Positions 29,231 through 37,722 of a stretch of 64,000 nucleotides of DNA are shown one piece after another (position 1 is the first letter of the stretch; every line of letters begins with the position of its first letter). Under the pieces are notes generated by a model that saw nothing but the letters and a program-made list of their open reading frames with translations, made no database searches and was not told where the DNA came from. This DNA comes from VFZN01 sp963709325 (lineage in GTDB: Bacteria; Acidobacteriota; Vicinamibacteria; Vicinamibacterales; UBA2999). The position numbers and the translations under genes were made by a program. Location of the stretch: the NCBI GenBank assembly GCA_963709325.1, contig CAVPVV010000004.1, forward strand, positions 806,001-870,000. The letters are read 5' to 3'.

Positions 29231-31760
29231 TCAGCGTACTGCTTCGGTCGTGGTGGCCGCATTCTCCAGACGACCCATCTGGAACGCGGGGCTCTTCACC
29301 ACGCCCAGGATGAACTGCGACATCCGGTAGTCGTTCTTGCCCGCATCGCGGACGATGGTGCGAATCGTCGGCATGTCGAAGTACTCGACGCGCCGGCCGA
29401 CGCCGTAGGTCATCAGGCTCTCGGTGAAGCTGAGCATGAACACGTCCTGGTGGCGCAGGAGCGCGTCGCGCAGCCCCTTCGGGCCCTGCATCTTGGTGCC
29501 GTCGTAGAGATCGCCGCTCGAGTCGATCCCCGAGTCGCCGTCATGGATGCGCCAGGCGCCGGTGACGTCGAAGTTCTCGAGCGCGAGCCCGAGCGGATCG
29601 ATCACGCGGTGGCATGAGTTGCACGCCGGGTTCTTGCGGTGCTCCTCCATCCGCTGCCGCACTGACAGGACCCTCCCGCCCTGGGCGGCGGCCGCAGAGT
29701 CATCGAGCGCCGGCACGTTGGGCGGCGGGGGCGGCGGCGGCGAACCGAGCAGCACTTCCATGATCCATTTGCCGCGCTGCACCGGCGAGGTGCGGTCGGC
29801 GACCGAGGTGAGCGAGAGGATGCTCCCCTGCCCGAGCAGCCCGAGGCCGCGGCGGTTCGGATCCGTCAGCTCGACGCGGCGGAACTCAGGCCCCGTGACG
29901 TTCGCCACGCCGTAGTGCTTGGCGACGCGCTCGTTCACGAACGTGTAGTCGGCCGTCAGCAGCTCCTGGATCGGCCGATCGTGGCGCACCACCGCGTCGA
30001 AGAAGAGCTCGGTCTCCCGCTTGAGCGCGTCGGCCAGCGTGCGGTCGTACATCGGGTACTGCAGGTAGTCGGGAATGAGCTTGACCAGGTCCTGCAGGCG
30101 CAGCCACTGCGAGGCGAACCGAGTGGCCAGCGCCTCGGACCGCGGGTCCTTGAGCATCCGCTGGACCTGCTTCTCGAGCACCGCCGGCTGCCGCAGCGTT
30201 CCGTTGCCGGCAAGCTTCAAGAGCTCCTGATCGGGCCCGCTGCCCCAGATGAAGTACGAGAGGCGCGACGCCAGGTCGAGCTCGGAGATGCGGTAGTTCT
30301 GGCCGGGACGCGCACCGGCGGGCACTTCCTCGAGCCGGAACAGGAACTTCGGGCTGGCGAGCATCGCCTGCAGCGACATGCGGACGCCTTCTTCGAAGTC
30401 GCCGTCTTTCCGCCCTTGCTCGTAGAACATCATCAGCTTGCGAACGTCTTCGTTGGTTGCAGGCGCGCGGTAGGCCTGCGCGGCCAGACGCTTGACGATC
30501 TCCGTCGCACATGCCGATTCCTCGGTGGACGCGGTCGGGCGGCAGCTGAAGATCCGCTTCCGGCTGGGCGACTCGGAAACACCGGTGACCTTGATCGGAC
30601 CGGTCACCGCGAACTCGCGCAGGTGCGGAAGCGCGGTGATGCCAAAGCCGCTGCCAATCTGACTGTCGGCCATCGTGTGCTCGATCGGCGCCAGCAGATC
30701 GTCGACCGGCGCGTCGAAGCGCGAGATGAACACCGCCGCAACCTGCTGCGGCCCGGCCTTGACGTAGATCTTCGGCGTGACCAGGTTCATCCCGTTCGGG
30801 TCCGACTCGCTCATCCGCGTGTTGATGTCGAGCAGCGCGACGCGCGTGCCGTTGATCGACACTTCGATCTGCTCGCCAGGGAAGCTGCTGCCGAAGAGCT
30901 GCCCGGTTGGGATCGAGTGGAGCATCATCCGGAAGGTGTACTCACCGTCTGCCGGGAAGATGTGCGTGACCGCGATCCCGCCGCGTGTGCCGAAGGGCGC
31001 GCCCTCTACCTGGCGCATCTGATTGGCCGTGCGCGGCACCTTGTAGTTCGCCTCAGTGGGCGCGGCCTTCGGCGTCGCCAACCGCCAACGTGCTGATCGA
31101 GCTCGCGGCTCGCATGTAGCCTTCGAGCACGGTCGGCGAAAAGCCCTGCGCGTCGGCGACGTTGTCGAAGCCGTCGCTGATGGTGTCGGGAGGAAGGTAG
31201 GCCTCGACGTCGACATCGAGGCCGAGCAGGTCGCGTACGGCCGCCATGTACTCGGCGCGGTTGAGGCGCTGGAAGGGCCGGCGGCCGGGGTTCGGATTGA
31301 GCGCCGCAGCCTGATCGATTTTCACCTCGAGCGCGTTCGCCAGGTCGGCGAGCTCCGTGCCCTGTGGCCGACGCGCGCCGGCCGGAGGCATCATGCCCGC
31401 CCGTAGCTTGCGAATCACCTTCTCCGAAATCTCTGCGTGATCCACAGCGGCGCCGGCATCGAAGCTGGCCAGCGACAGCCCGCCGGCCTTGCCACGATCG
31501 CTGTGGCAGGTGACGCAATACTGTTTGAACACAGCGTTCTGATCGGCAACCGCCATCGTCGAGGAGTGTGCGGTGGCCATCGCCGGAGCGGCGGAGATGG
31601 GCTTTGGTGCGGCGGGCGCAGCCTGCGTAGGCGCGACCGCCACCGGCTGGGGTCCGGCAGGCGCTCCCTGCGGTCCGTCCGAGGCCCCGGCGAGGGTGAG
31701 CCCGGTCACCGCGGCCATCGCAACGCCGGCGATCAAAGAAAAGCTGGATCTCGGCCTCAT
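29231..31760 (-). CDS. DUF1592 planctomycete-type cytochrome c protein (one frameshift)
   Basis: The ATG at 31760 opens a signal peptide, an Ala/Pro linker and a c-type heme motif CVTCH (residues 82-86), then a DUF1587-like domain (RPFQRLNRAEYMAAVRDLLG). A frame change near 31065 leads into DUF1595 (CATEIVKRLAAQAYRAPATN), DUF1592 (LASRLSYFIWGSGPDQELL), DUF1588 (RRGLGLLGQGSILSLTSVAD, with a second CxxCH in ACNSCHRVIDPLG) and DUF1585 (FMLSFTESLMTYGVGRRVEY). Joined length (about 842) suits the family. It probably acts in periplasmic electron transfer or oxidation; the substrate is unknown. It heads the run DUF1592-DUF1552-ankyrin-aldolase. Confidence 0.92.
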
Positions 31761-31853
31761 AATCTGCCTCGGAGTATACGGCCGAACGCGCCCCGCTATT
31801 GTCAGCTTTTGTCATGCTGAGCGGGACCTAAACCGGTCGGTATCAATACGTTA

Positions 31854-32636
31854 ATGTCACCAAACGCCTCCGGACGCCGTACCGCTTCACCAACTGTCAA
31901 GCCTCGCTTCTTCGCCTCGCCGGAGGCGCTCCGGACTTGGCTGGAAGCCAACCATGCCCGGATGGATGAGGTGTGGCTGGGCTTTTACAAGAAGACGGCA
32001 AAGCGGCGGGGCCTCACCTACCCCGAGGCGGTGGACGCCGCGCTCTGCTTCGGCTGGATCGATGGCATCCGGAAGAGTCTCGACGAGGACAGCTACACCA
32101 ATCGGTTCACACCGCGGAAACCGGGCAGCATCTGGAGCAACGTCAACGTCCGGCACGTCGAGCGTCTGACCGCCGAGGGGCTGATGCAGGCCCCCGGGCT
32201 GGCTGCGTTTGCCAGGCGTGACCCGGCGAAATCCGGTATCTACTCGTTCGAAACCCGTCCGAATGCCTTCCCCGAACCGCTCGAGGCGAGGTTCCGCGCG
32301 GTGCCGGCGGCCTGGGCGCATTTCAACGAACAGCCGCCCGGCTATCGCCGCCTCGCAATCTATTACGTGATCAGCGCCAAGCGCGAGGAGACGCGGTCGC
32401 AGCGGCTCGAACGGGTGATCCAGGGCCACAAGCGCGGAGTGCGGCTCGGCGTCCTCTTCGGACAAACGGCCAGCGCCTCGGGCAAGGGAACCGCAACGCG
32501 CAAACCTCGCGAACCCCGCGAACCTCGAGAACCTGCGACGAACCTCGAGAACCTCGAGAAACCCGCCGCATGCGGCCATGACGCGGATCGGCATCGATCT
32601 CGGCGGCACGAAGATCGAGGGCGTGGCGCTCGATGA
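31854..32636 (+). CDS. YdeI/OmpD-associated family protein with repeat-derived C-terminal tail
   Basis: Residues 15-205 match the YdeI family (RFFASPEALRTWLEANHARM, EVWLGFYKKTAKRRGLTYPE, DAALCFGWIDGIRKSLDEDS, FTPRKPGSIWSNVN, ISAKREETRSQRLERVI). Members are about 190-200 residues. The extra 55 or so residues are a translation of the intergenic repeat at 32500-32568 (REPREPREP, ENLEKP) and overlap the ROK gene by 59 bp. The natural stop was probably lost by a substitution or an indel. The family is linked to bacteriocin or peptide resistance in some bacteria; the function here is unproven. Confidence 0.85.
   Translation: MSPNASGRRTASPTVKPRFFASPEALRTWLEANHARMDEVWLGFYKKTAKRRGLTYPEAVDAALCFGWIDGIRKSLDEDSYTNRFTPRKPGSIWSNVNVRHVERLTAEGLMQAPGLAAFARRDPAKSGIYSFETRPNAFPEPLEARFRAVPAAWAHFNEQPPGYRRLAIYYVISAKREETRSQRLERVIQGHKRGVRLGVLFGQTASASGKGTATRKPREPREPREPATNLENLEKPAACGHDADRHRSRRHEDRGRGAR
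32500..32568. repeat. Degenerate word repeat, GAACCTCGA type
   Basis: Iterates CGCGAACCCCGCGAACCTCG and AACCTCGAGAACCTCGAGAA-like words between ydeI-like and ROK genes. The same word type recurs at 40449-40490 before pdxH. The YdeI-like frame reads through it. Confidence 0.6.
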
Positions 32637-33471
32637 CGAGGGCAACGAGCTCGGACGCGAGCGGGTCGCCACGCCGCGCGGCGAGTACGACGGGACCATT
32701 GCGACCATCGCCCAGGTCGTTGCCGCGCTCGAGCAACGCTTTGGCGGGCCGGCATCGGTCGGTATCGGGATACCGGGCGCCATCTCTCCGGCAACCGGCC
32801 TGGTGAAGAACGCAAACTCGACGTGGCTGAATGGACGTGCCTTCGACCGCGACCTGGAGCGCGGGTTGAAGCGGCCGATCCGGCTCGCCAACGACGCGAA
32901 CTGCTTCGCGCTCTCGGAAGCCACCGATGGCGCAGCGGCCGGCTCCGGGGTCGTCTTCGGCGTCATCCTCGGCACCGGCGTCGGCGGCGGCATCGTCGTC
33001 AACGGCCGGATCGTCGAGGGCGCAGATCGCATTGCCGGCGAGTGGGGGCACAACCCGCTGCCCGCGCCGTATGACGACGAGCGGCCCGGGCCGGCGTGCT
33101 ACTGCGGGCGGTACGGCTGTATCGAGACGTTCCTCTCGGGCCCGGGATGGGCAGATGACACCGCGCGGCGCACCGGACGCCGGGCCGACGCGATGTCGCT
33201 GGCGGACGCGGCGGTCAAGGGCGACGCGCTCGCCCGCGAGGCGCTCACCCGCTACGTCGACCGCCTCGCCCGCGCGCTGGCGACCATCATCAATGTCATC
33301 GACCCCGATTCCATCGTGCTCGGCGGCGGGCTATCCAACGTCACCGCGCTCTACGACGAAGTGCCGGCGCGCTGGGGCGCGCACGTTTTCTCGGACGAAG
33401 TGCGAACGCGGCTCGTTCGCGCAGCACACGGCGACTCGAGCGGCGTGCGAGGCGCCGCGTGGCTGTGGTGA
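32578..33471 (+). CDS. ROK family sugar kinase (fructokinase/glucokinase type)
   Basis: A 297-residue kinase. The phosphate-binding motif is DLGGTKIEG (residues 7-15), the catalytic base lies in NDANC (Asp106), the ROK signature runs GVILGTGVGGGIVVNG (128-143), and the zinc site is H158 plus CYCGRYGCIE (Cys174, 176, 181). EWGHNPLP and the family length fit the Mak/NagK/Glk group. It phosphorylates a hexose such as fructose or glucose in the cytoplasm; the exact sugar is uncertain. The ATG at 32578 lies ten bases after a repeat element. Confidence 0.94.
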   Translation: MTRIGIDLGGTKIEGVALDDEGNELGRERVATPRGEYDGTIATIAQVVAALEQRFGGPASVGIGIPGAISPATGLVKNANSTWLNGRAFDRDLERGLKRPIRLANDANCFALSEATDGAAAGSGVVFGVILGTGVGGGIVVNGRIVEGADRIAGEWGHNPLPAPYDDERPGPACYCGRYGCIETFLSGPGWADDTARRTGRRADAMSLADAAVKGDALAREALTRYVDRLARALATIINVIDPDSIVLGGGLSNVTALYDEVPARWGAHVFSDEVRTRLVRAAHGDSSGVRGAAWLW

Positions 33472-33475
33472 CGCC

Positions 33476-33738
33476 TCGCGCGTCCATTGACGATTGCGGA
33501 TTGACGAATGGCGATTTATTTGACGATCCGGAGATTGCCGTATTGCGGCATTCCATTAGGGATTGAGGCATTGCGGGGATTGAGGATTGGAGGAATCACG
33601 ATTTCTTGATTAGGCCGCCCAATCTTCAATCGTCATTCACCGGATCCCGCAATCGCCAATGCCCCAATCGCCAATCGAATCGCGCAATGCCCCAATCCCC
33701 CAATCGTCAGTAAATCGACAGTTGTCAGTCACCAATCG
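33476..33738. repeat. Long degenerate inverted-repeat element, GATTGACGATT word type (copy 1)
   Basis: The left half iterates ATTGACGATTGCGGATTGAC and related words; the right half iterates the reverse complement (CAATCGCCAATGCCCCAATC, CAATCGTCAATGG). The centre contains AATCACGATTTCTTGATT. It occupies the entire gap between convergent ROK and GT-C genes. A homologous element with the same centre and right end is at 47984-48264. Confidence 0.8.
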
Positions 33739-35817
33739 TCAATGGACGCCGACATCCAGCCGGTAGACAGCAACAGGCCAGACGCCGCGGCGCCAGCGAG
33801 CGGCTTGCGACGTGGGCTGGCGAGTGTCGGCAGGGTCCACCTCCTCTACTCCAAGGCTGCGGAGACCGACCTGGTTGAAGCCGCGGCGGAACAGCGTGCG
33901 CGCGACGTCGGACGGAATGACAACCTCACTGGTCGTCGCGTCGGGCAGCCCTGCGACGAACGTTCCGACCTCGCGTCCGTTGACGTCCACGGCCATCTTC
34001 GCCCGCACCGACGGCTCCTCGAGCCGCGTTCGCGCGCGGACGCGGATCGTGACGTCGCCAGCCGGCAGATCGAGCGGCACCGCAATCGTCGCTGGCGTGC
34101 CGCCGATCCACCAGCACGAGCCCCAGTCGTCACCGCCCGGCACGTCCCAACCGCTGAGGAGAAACCGCTCCGCCACGCGATCGAACCCTAGCGAGAACGC
34201 GTCTTTTGGCGTCTCCGGCGACAGCACGTCATACTTGTCCACCGGCACGCCTTCGCGCCAGGCGAACCAGACATTGGCCGGGAACGCGAACGGATACCAG
34301 TAGGGGGGCCGGGTCTGCAGCTCCGCCTGCTGTCGGACGATGCGGCCGAAGGAGACCGGCTCGTCTTTCGGCAGCATGCCGGCGGTGTACTGAACCATCA
34401 GCAGGTGGTTCCACCACAGCGCCGCCGCGACCACTGGGGCGAGCGCGACGAGCGGCCGCCGCAGCGCGAACTCGATCACCATCGCCAGCCCGGGCGCCAG
34501 CATCACCAGCGCGCTCGAATAGCGGCGCCCGCCGAACGACCAGCCGCCGGCCCAGTCCTGCGTCGCCCCGTTGATCCACGCCGTGAGAAACAAGATCAGG
34601 AGTGCCGACGCCGCCCAGCGCCACTCGCGTCGCAGGTAGGCGAAGGTCCCGATCACCGCCGCATAGGCGACGGGCGACCAGGACAGGAAGCCGTGCCACG
34701 ACGAGAACAGGGTGTCGATCCAGCGCGATTCCCACAGGTGCAGGTACCCGCCCTGCCCGGTGATTTGATAGTTGTAGCGCGTCAGCAGCGCGTAGCCGTC
34801 GAGGAACTGGATCACCAGCCACGGCAACGCGCCGACGAACGCCCAGCCGGCCAGGTACACCGCCGCTCTGACGCGCTGATTCGCCGGAAGATCCACCGCC
34901 GTCAAGAGCAGCAGGCCGGGATAGAGCGCGAACAGCGCCTCCTGCGAGCGGGCGAGAAACGCGAGGCCCAGCAGCGCGCCAAGCGTGACCGCCTGGCGCC
35001 TGGTCGGGAGCGTCAACGAACGCCCGTCGGGAACGGACTGCGACGGCATCGCATCGCGACGGGACTGCCGATCTTCCTCTTGCCCCTTCACCGAGACGGG
35101 TATCTGCGGCAGCCACCGAGTCGCGCAGACGACGAAGAGCGCGACGAAGCCGAAGGACGCGGCATGCGTCATCGACGGCTCGTAGACCATGTACCAGTAG
35201 AGCGGCGTCGCGCCGAACACGAGCAGCACGCTGACGAACGCCACGGCGCGCGAGAAGCGCGTTCGCAGGTGCAGGAGCAGCGCGAACAGGCCGGCGGCGC
35301 CGATGGCGAAGGAGGACAGCAGCGCGGCGCGGACGTACGGCAAGCCGAGACCGATACTGACGGGGTCTGCGGGCGCCGCCCGCCAGCCGACGGCACGGCC
35401 GAGCGCGTCGACAGCCGCAACGATCAGATACAGCGGCGCCCACAACACCAACGTCCCGACCGGGACCACGTGATTCGGACGCGGCGGCTGGTTGAGGAAC
35501 GCGAACTCCCGGGCGACGTCGAGATCGCGATCGAAGACCAGGCTGCGGAGCTGGGCGAAGTAGGTTACGCCGTCTGTCGTGACGCCGTGCGTGTCGGCCA
35601 TCTGGACGCCGAGGGCGTAAAGCAGGACCAACGCGAGCCCGACGACATCGGGGTAGGTCCGCACCAGCGCCAGCAAGCCAATCTGTCGCCGTTGCGCCGA
35701 TCGCCAGCACGCTCCGGCGATGATCGGGAGCCCGGAGGCCACCACCAGCCATGCCGAAGGCCGGGGTGTCAACGAGATCAGGAATCCGATCCAGATGACG
35801 AGAAGCGTCGGGAGCAA
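33739..35817 (-). CDS. Polytopic membrane protein, GT-C glycosyltransferase-like
   Basis: A 692-residue protein with about 11-12 hydrophobic segments in the first 460 residues (e.g. LLVIWIGFLISLTP, VVGLALVLLYALGVQM, YLAGWAFVGALPWLVI, AASALLILFLTAW) and a C-terminal soluble beta domain (VTIRVRARTRLEEPSVRAKM). An acidic loop after the early membrane segments (MADTHGVTTDGVTYFAQLRS) is placed like the catalytic loop of GT39/GT-C enzymes, which transfer sugars from polyprenyl carriers. It resembles in layout the gene at 37723. The GT assignment is inference from topology. Confidence 0.75.
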   Translation of the reverse strand: MLPTLLVIWIGFLISLTPRPSAWLVVASGLPIIAGACWRSAQRRQIGLLALVRTYPDVVGLALVLLYALGVQMADTHGVTTDGVTYFAQLRSLVFDRDLDVAREFAFLNQPPRPNHVVPVGTLVLWAPLYLIVAAVDALGRAVGWRAAPADPVSIGLGLPYVRAALLSSFAIGAAGLFALLLHLRTRFSRAVAFVSVLLVFGATPLYWYMVYEPSMTHAASFGFVALFVVCATRWLPQIPVSVKGQEEDRQSRRDAMPSQSVPDGRSLTLPTRRQAVTLGALLGLAFLARSQEALFALYPGLLLLTAVDLPANQRVRAAVYLAGWAFVGALPWLVIQFLDGYALLTRYNYQITGQGGYLHLWESRWIDTLFSSWHGFLSWSPVAYAAVIGTFAYLRREWRWAASALLILFLTAWINGATQDWAGGWSFGGRRYSSALVMLAPGLAMVIEFALRRPLVALAPVVAAALWWNHLLMVQYTAGMLPKDEPVSFGRIVRQQAELQTRPPYWYPFAFPANVWFAWREGVPVDKYDVLSPETPKDAFSLGFDRVAERFLLSGWDVPGGDDWGSCWWIGGTPATIAVPLDLPAGDVTIRVRARTRLEEPSVRAKMAVDVNGREVGTFVAGLPDATTSEVVIPSDVARTLFRRGFNQVGLRSLGVEEVDPADTRQPTSQAARWRRGVWPVAVYRLDVGVH

Positions 35818-35829
35818 ACCTTGAAATGA

Positions 35830-35892
35830 TACTGCCGGGAGTCGGGCGGAGGCTGGCGCACCTTCGGGAGTCGGGAGGCGGTCGGGAGTCGG
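35830..35892. repeat. Short word repeat, CGGGAGTCGG type
   Basis: Iterates CGGGAGTCGGG, TCGGGAGTCGGGAGG and GTCGGGAGTCGG between the GT-C-like gene start (35817) and the amidohydrolase end. Its reverse complement word (CCGACTCCCG) appears in the right half of the element at 42066-42255. Confidence 0.5.
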
Positions 35893-35908
35893 ATTGCGGG
35901 CGGGACCG

Positions 35909-37675
35909 TCAGGCCCTCAGTTCTCTTCGGCACCGCGTTCGAGCGTCTCCAGATTCGCCTATCTTCTTACCTTGTCCTCGAATGACTTGGCCCGGGCGAG
36001 CCTCTGTGATCTTTCCGTCCTTCACCACTGGCTGACCGTTGACGAGCACGTGGCGAATGCCCTCGGAGTAGTGGGTCGGATCGACATAGGTCGAACGGTC
36101 GCGCACGGTGGCGAGATCGAAGATCGTGATGTCGGCCTTCATCCCAGGGCGAAGCAGGCCGCGATCGGTGATGCCGACGCGCGTCGCCGGCCGTGACGTG
36201 AAGCGGCGGATCGCGTCTTCGAGCGGAATCAGCTTCTCGTCGCGGACGTACGTGCCGAGGATCTTCGTGAACGATCCCCACGCCCGCGGATGCGATTTCG
36301 AGAGCGACAGCGGCCCGTCCTCGGCGCGGGCGCCCGGAGTCGGTGCCGATCGAGATCATCGGATTCGCCAGCGCCGTCCGCACGTCGTCTTCGCGCATGA
36401 TCGAGATGATCACCGACGATCTCGCCGCGGTCGGCAATCACGAGGTCCATCACCGCGTCGCGCGGGTCCTTCCCCATCTCCTTGCCGATCTCGATCGAGG
36501 TTCTTGCCCTCCCACTTGCGGAGCGACGGGTCGAGCACGGACGACAGCAGCACGCCGGCGCCGCCGCCGGAGCCGTACCACTGGTTCTCCCAGTCCTTCG
36601 GCGTTCGGGTCGTCCATGTCCCGCTTGATGCGCTCGCGCTGCGCCGGATCCTTCAGCCGCGCGATCATCGCGTCCGTGCCGCCGTCGCGCACCCACAGCG
36701 GCAGGCACGCGTCGAGACCGTTCGAGGCGCGATCGTAGGGATACATGTTGGCGGTGACGTCGAGACCGCGGGCCCGCGCCGACTCGATGTGCCGCAGCAC
36801 CTCCGGCATGCGGCCCCAGTTGGCCTCGTAGGCGGTCTTGAGGTGCCAGATCTCCGCGGGGATGTGCGCCTGCTCGGCGACCGTGAAGACCTCGTTCAGC
36901 GAGTCGATGATCTGCGCCGACTCGGATCGCTGGTGCGACATGTAGACGCCGCCGTATTCGGCTGCCACCTTCGCCAGCTCGACGATCTCCTCGGTGCTCG
37001 CGAAGCGGTCCGGCACGTACTGCAGCGAGGTGCTGACCCCGAGCGCGCCCTGCTCCATCGCCTGGCGGACGAGCGTCTTCATCTGCTCGAGTTCCTGCGG
37101 CGTCGCGACCGCGCTGCTGGTCGCCGATGACGTAGGAACGCGAAGCCCGCCGGCGCCGACGAAGGTGCCGACGTTGATCGCCGGCCGCGACCGTGTCTCG
37201 AGCCGCGCGAAGTACTCGCCGAGCGTCCGGAAGTCGAGCGTCGACCTTGAAGCGGTCGAAGGTCGGCTTCGCCTTCGCGAGCAGCCGGTCGTTGAGCGGC
37301 GCGATCGACGCTCCCCTCGCCGGTGATCTCGGTCGTCACGCCCTGCGTGATCTTCGACGCGGCCGCGGCGGATCGACGAGGACGTTCAGTTCCGACTGCC
37401 CGAGCATGTCGATGAAGCCCGGCGCGACGTAGGTGCCGCGGGCGTCGATCGTCGTCTTCGCCGCGCGCGACCGGCGAGGCGCCCGATCGCGGCGATCCGA
37501 TCGCCGATGATGCCGACGTCGCCCTCGAACCACGGCGCGCCGGTGCCGTCGACGATGCGGCCGCCGGTGATGAGGACGTCGAAGTCGGCGGCGCGGCGCC
37601 GGCGCGCGAGGGCGAAGGCGAGGGCGCGGGGCTGCAGGCGGAGAGCAGGAGCGCGGCGGCGATGATCGGTCTCAT
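35909..37675 (-). CDS. N-acyl-D-amino-acid deacylase (amidohydrolase), multiple frameshifts
   Basis: The ATG is at 37675 with a short export or lipoprotein-like start (MRPIIAAALLLSACS). Frames switch about six to seven times, but successive pieces match the D-aminoacylase family in order: FDVLITGGRIVDGTGAPWFE, TTIDARGTYVAPGFIDMLGQ, SKITQGVTTEITGEG, GALGVSTSLQYVPDRFAS, GGVYMSHQRSES, WHLKTAYEANWGRMPE, TANMYPYDRASNGLDACLP, PMISIGTDSG, and a C-terminal MKADITIFDLATV. Total length (about 589) fits. The enzyme removes acyl groups from N-acyl-D-amino acids such as wall-derived compounds. I read it as one gene damaged by sequence errors, though true decay is possible. Confidence 0.8.
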
Positions 37676-37722
37676 CAGGGTATCTCTCCTCGGAGCGAGC
37701 AGGATTGTACAATCGGAGCCGC

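Noticed and set aside
33476..33738. Possible CRISPR array from regularly recurring CAATCGCCAAT words
   Set aside because: No unique spacers, no constant repeat length, and the word inverts at the centre.
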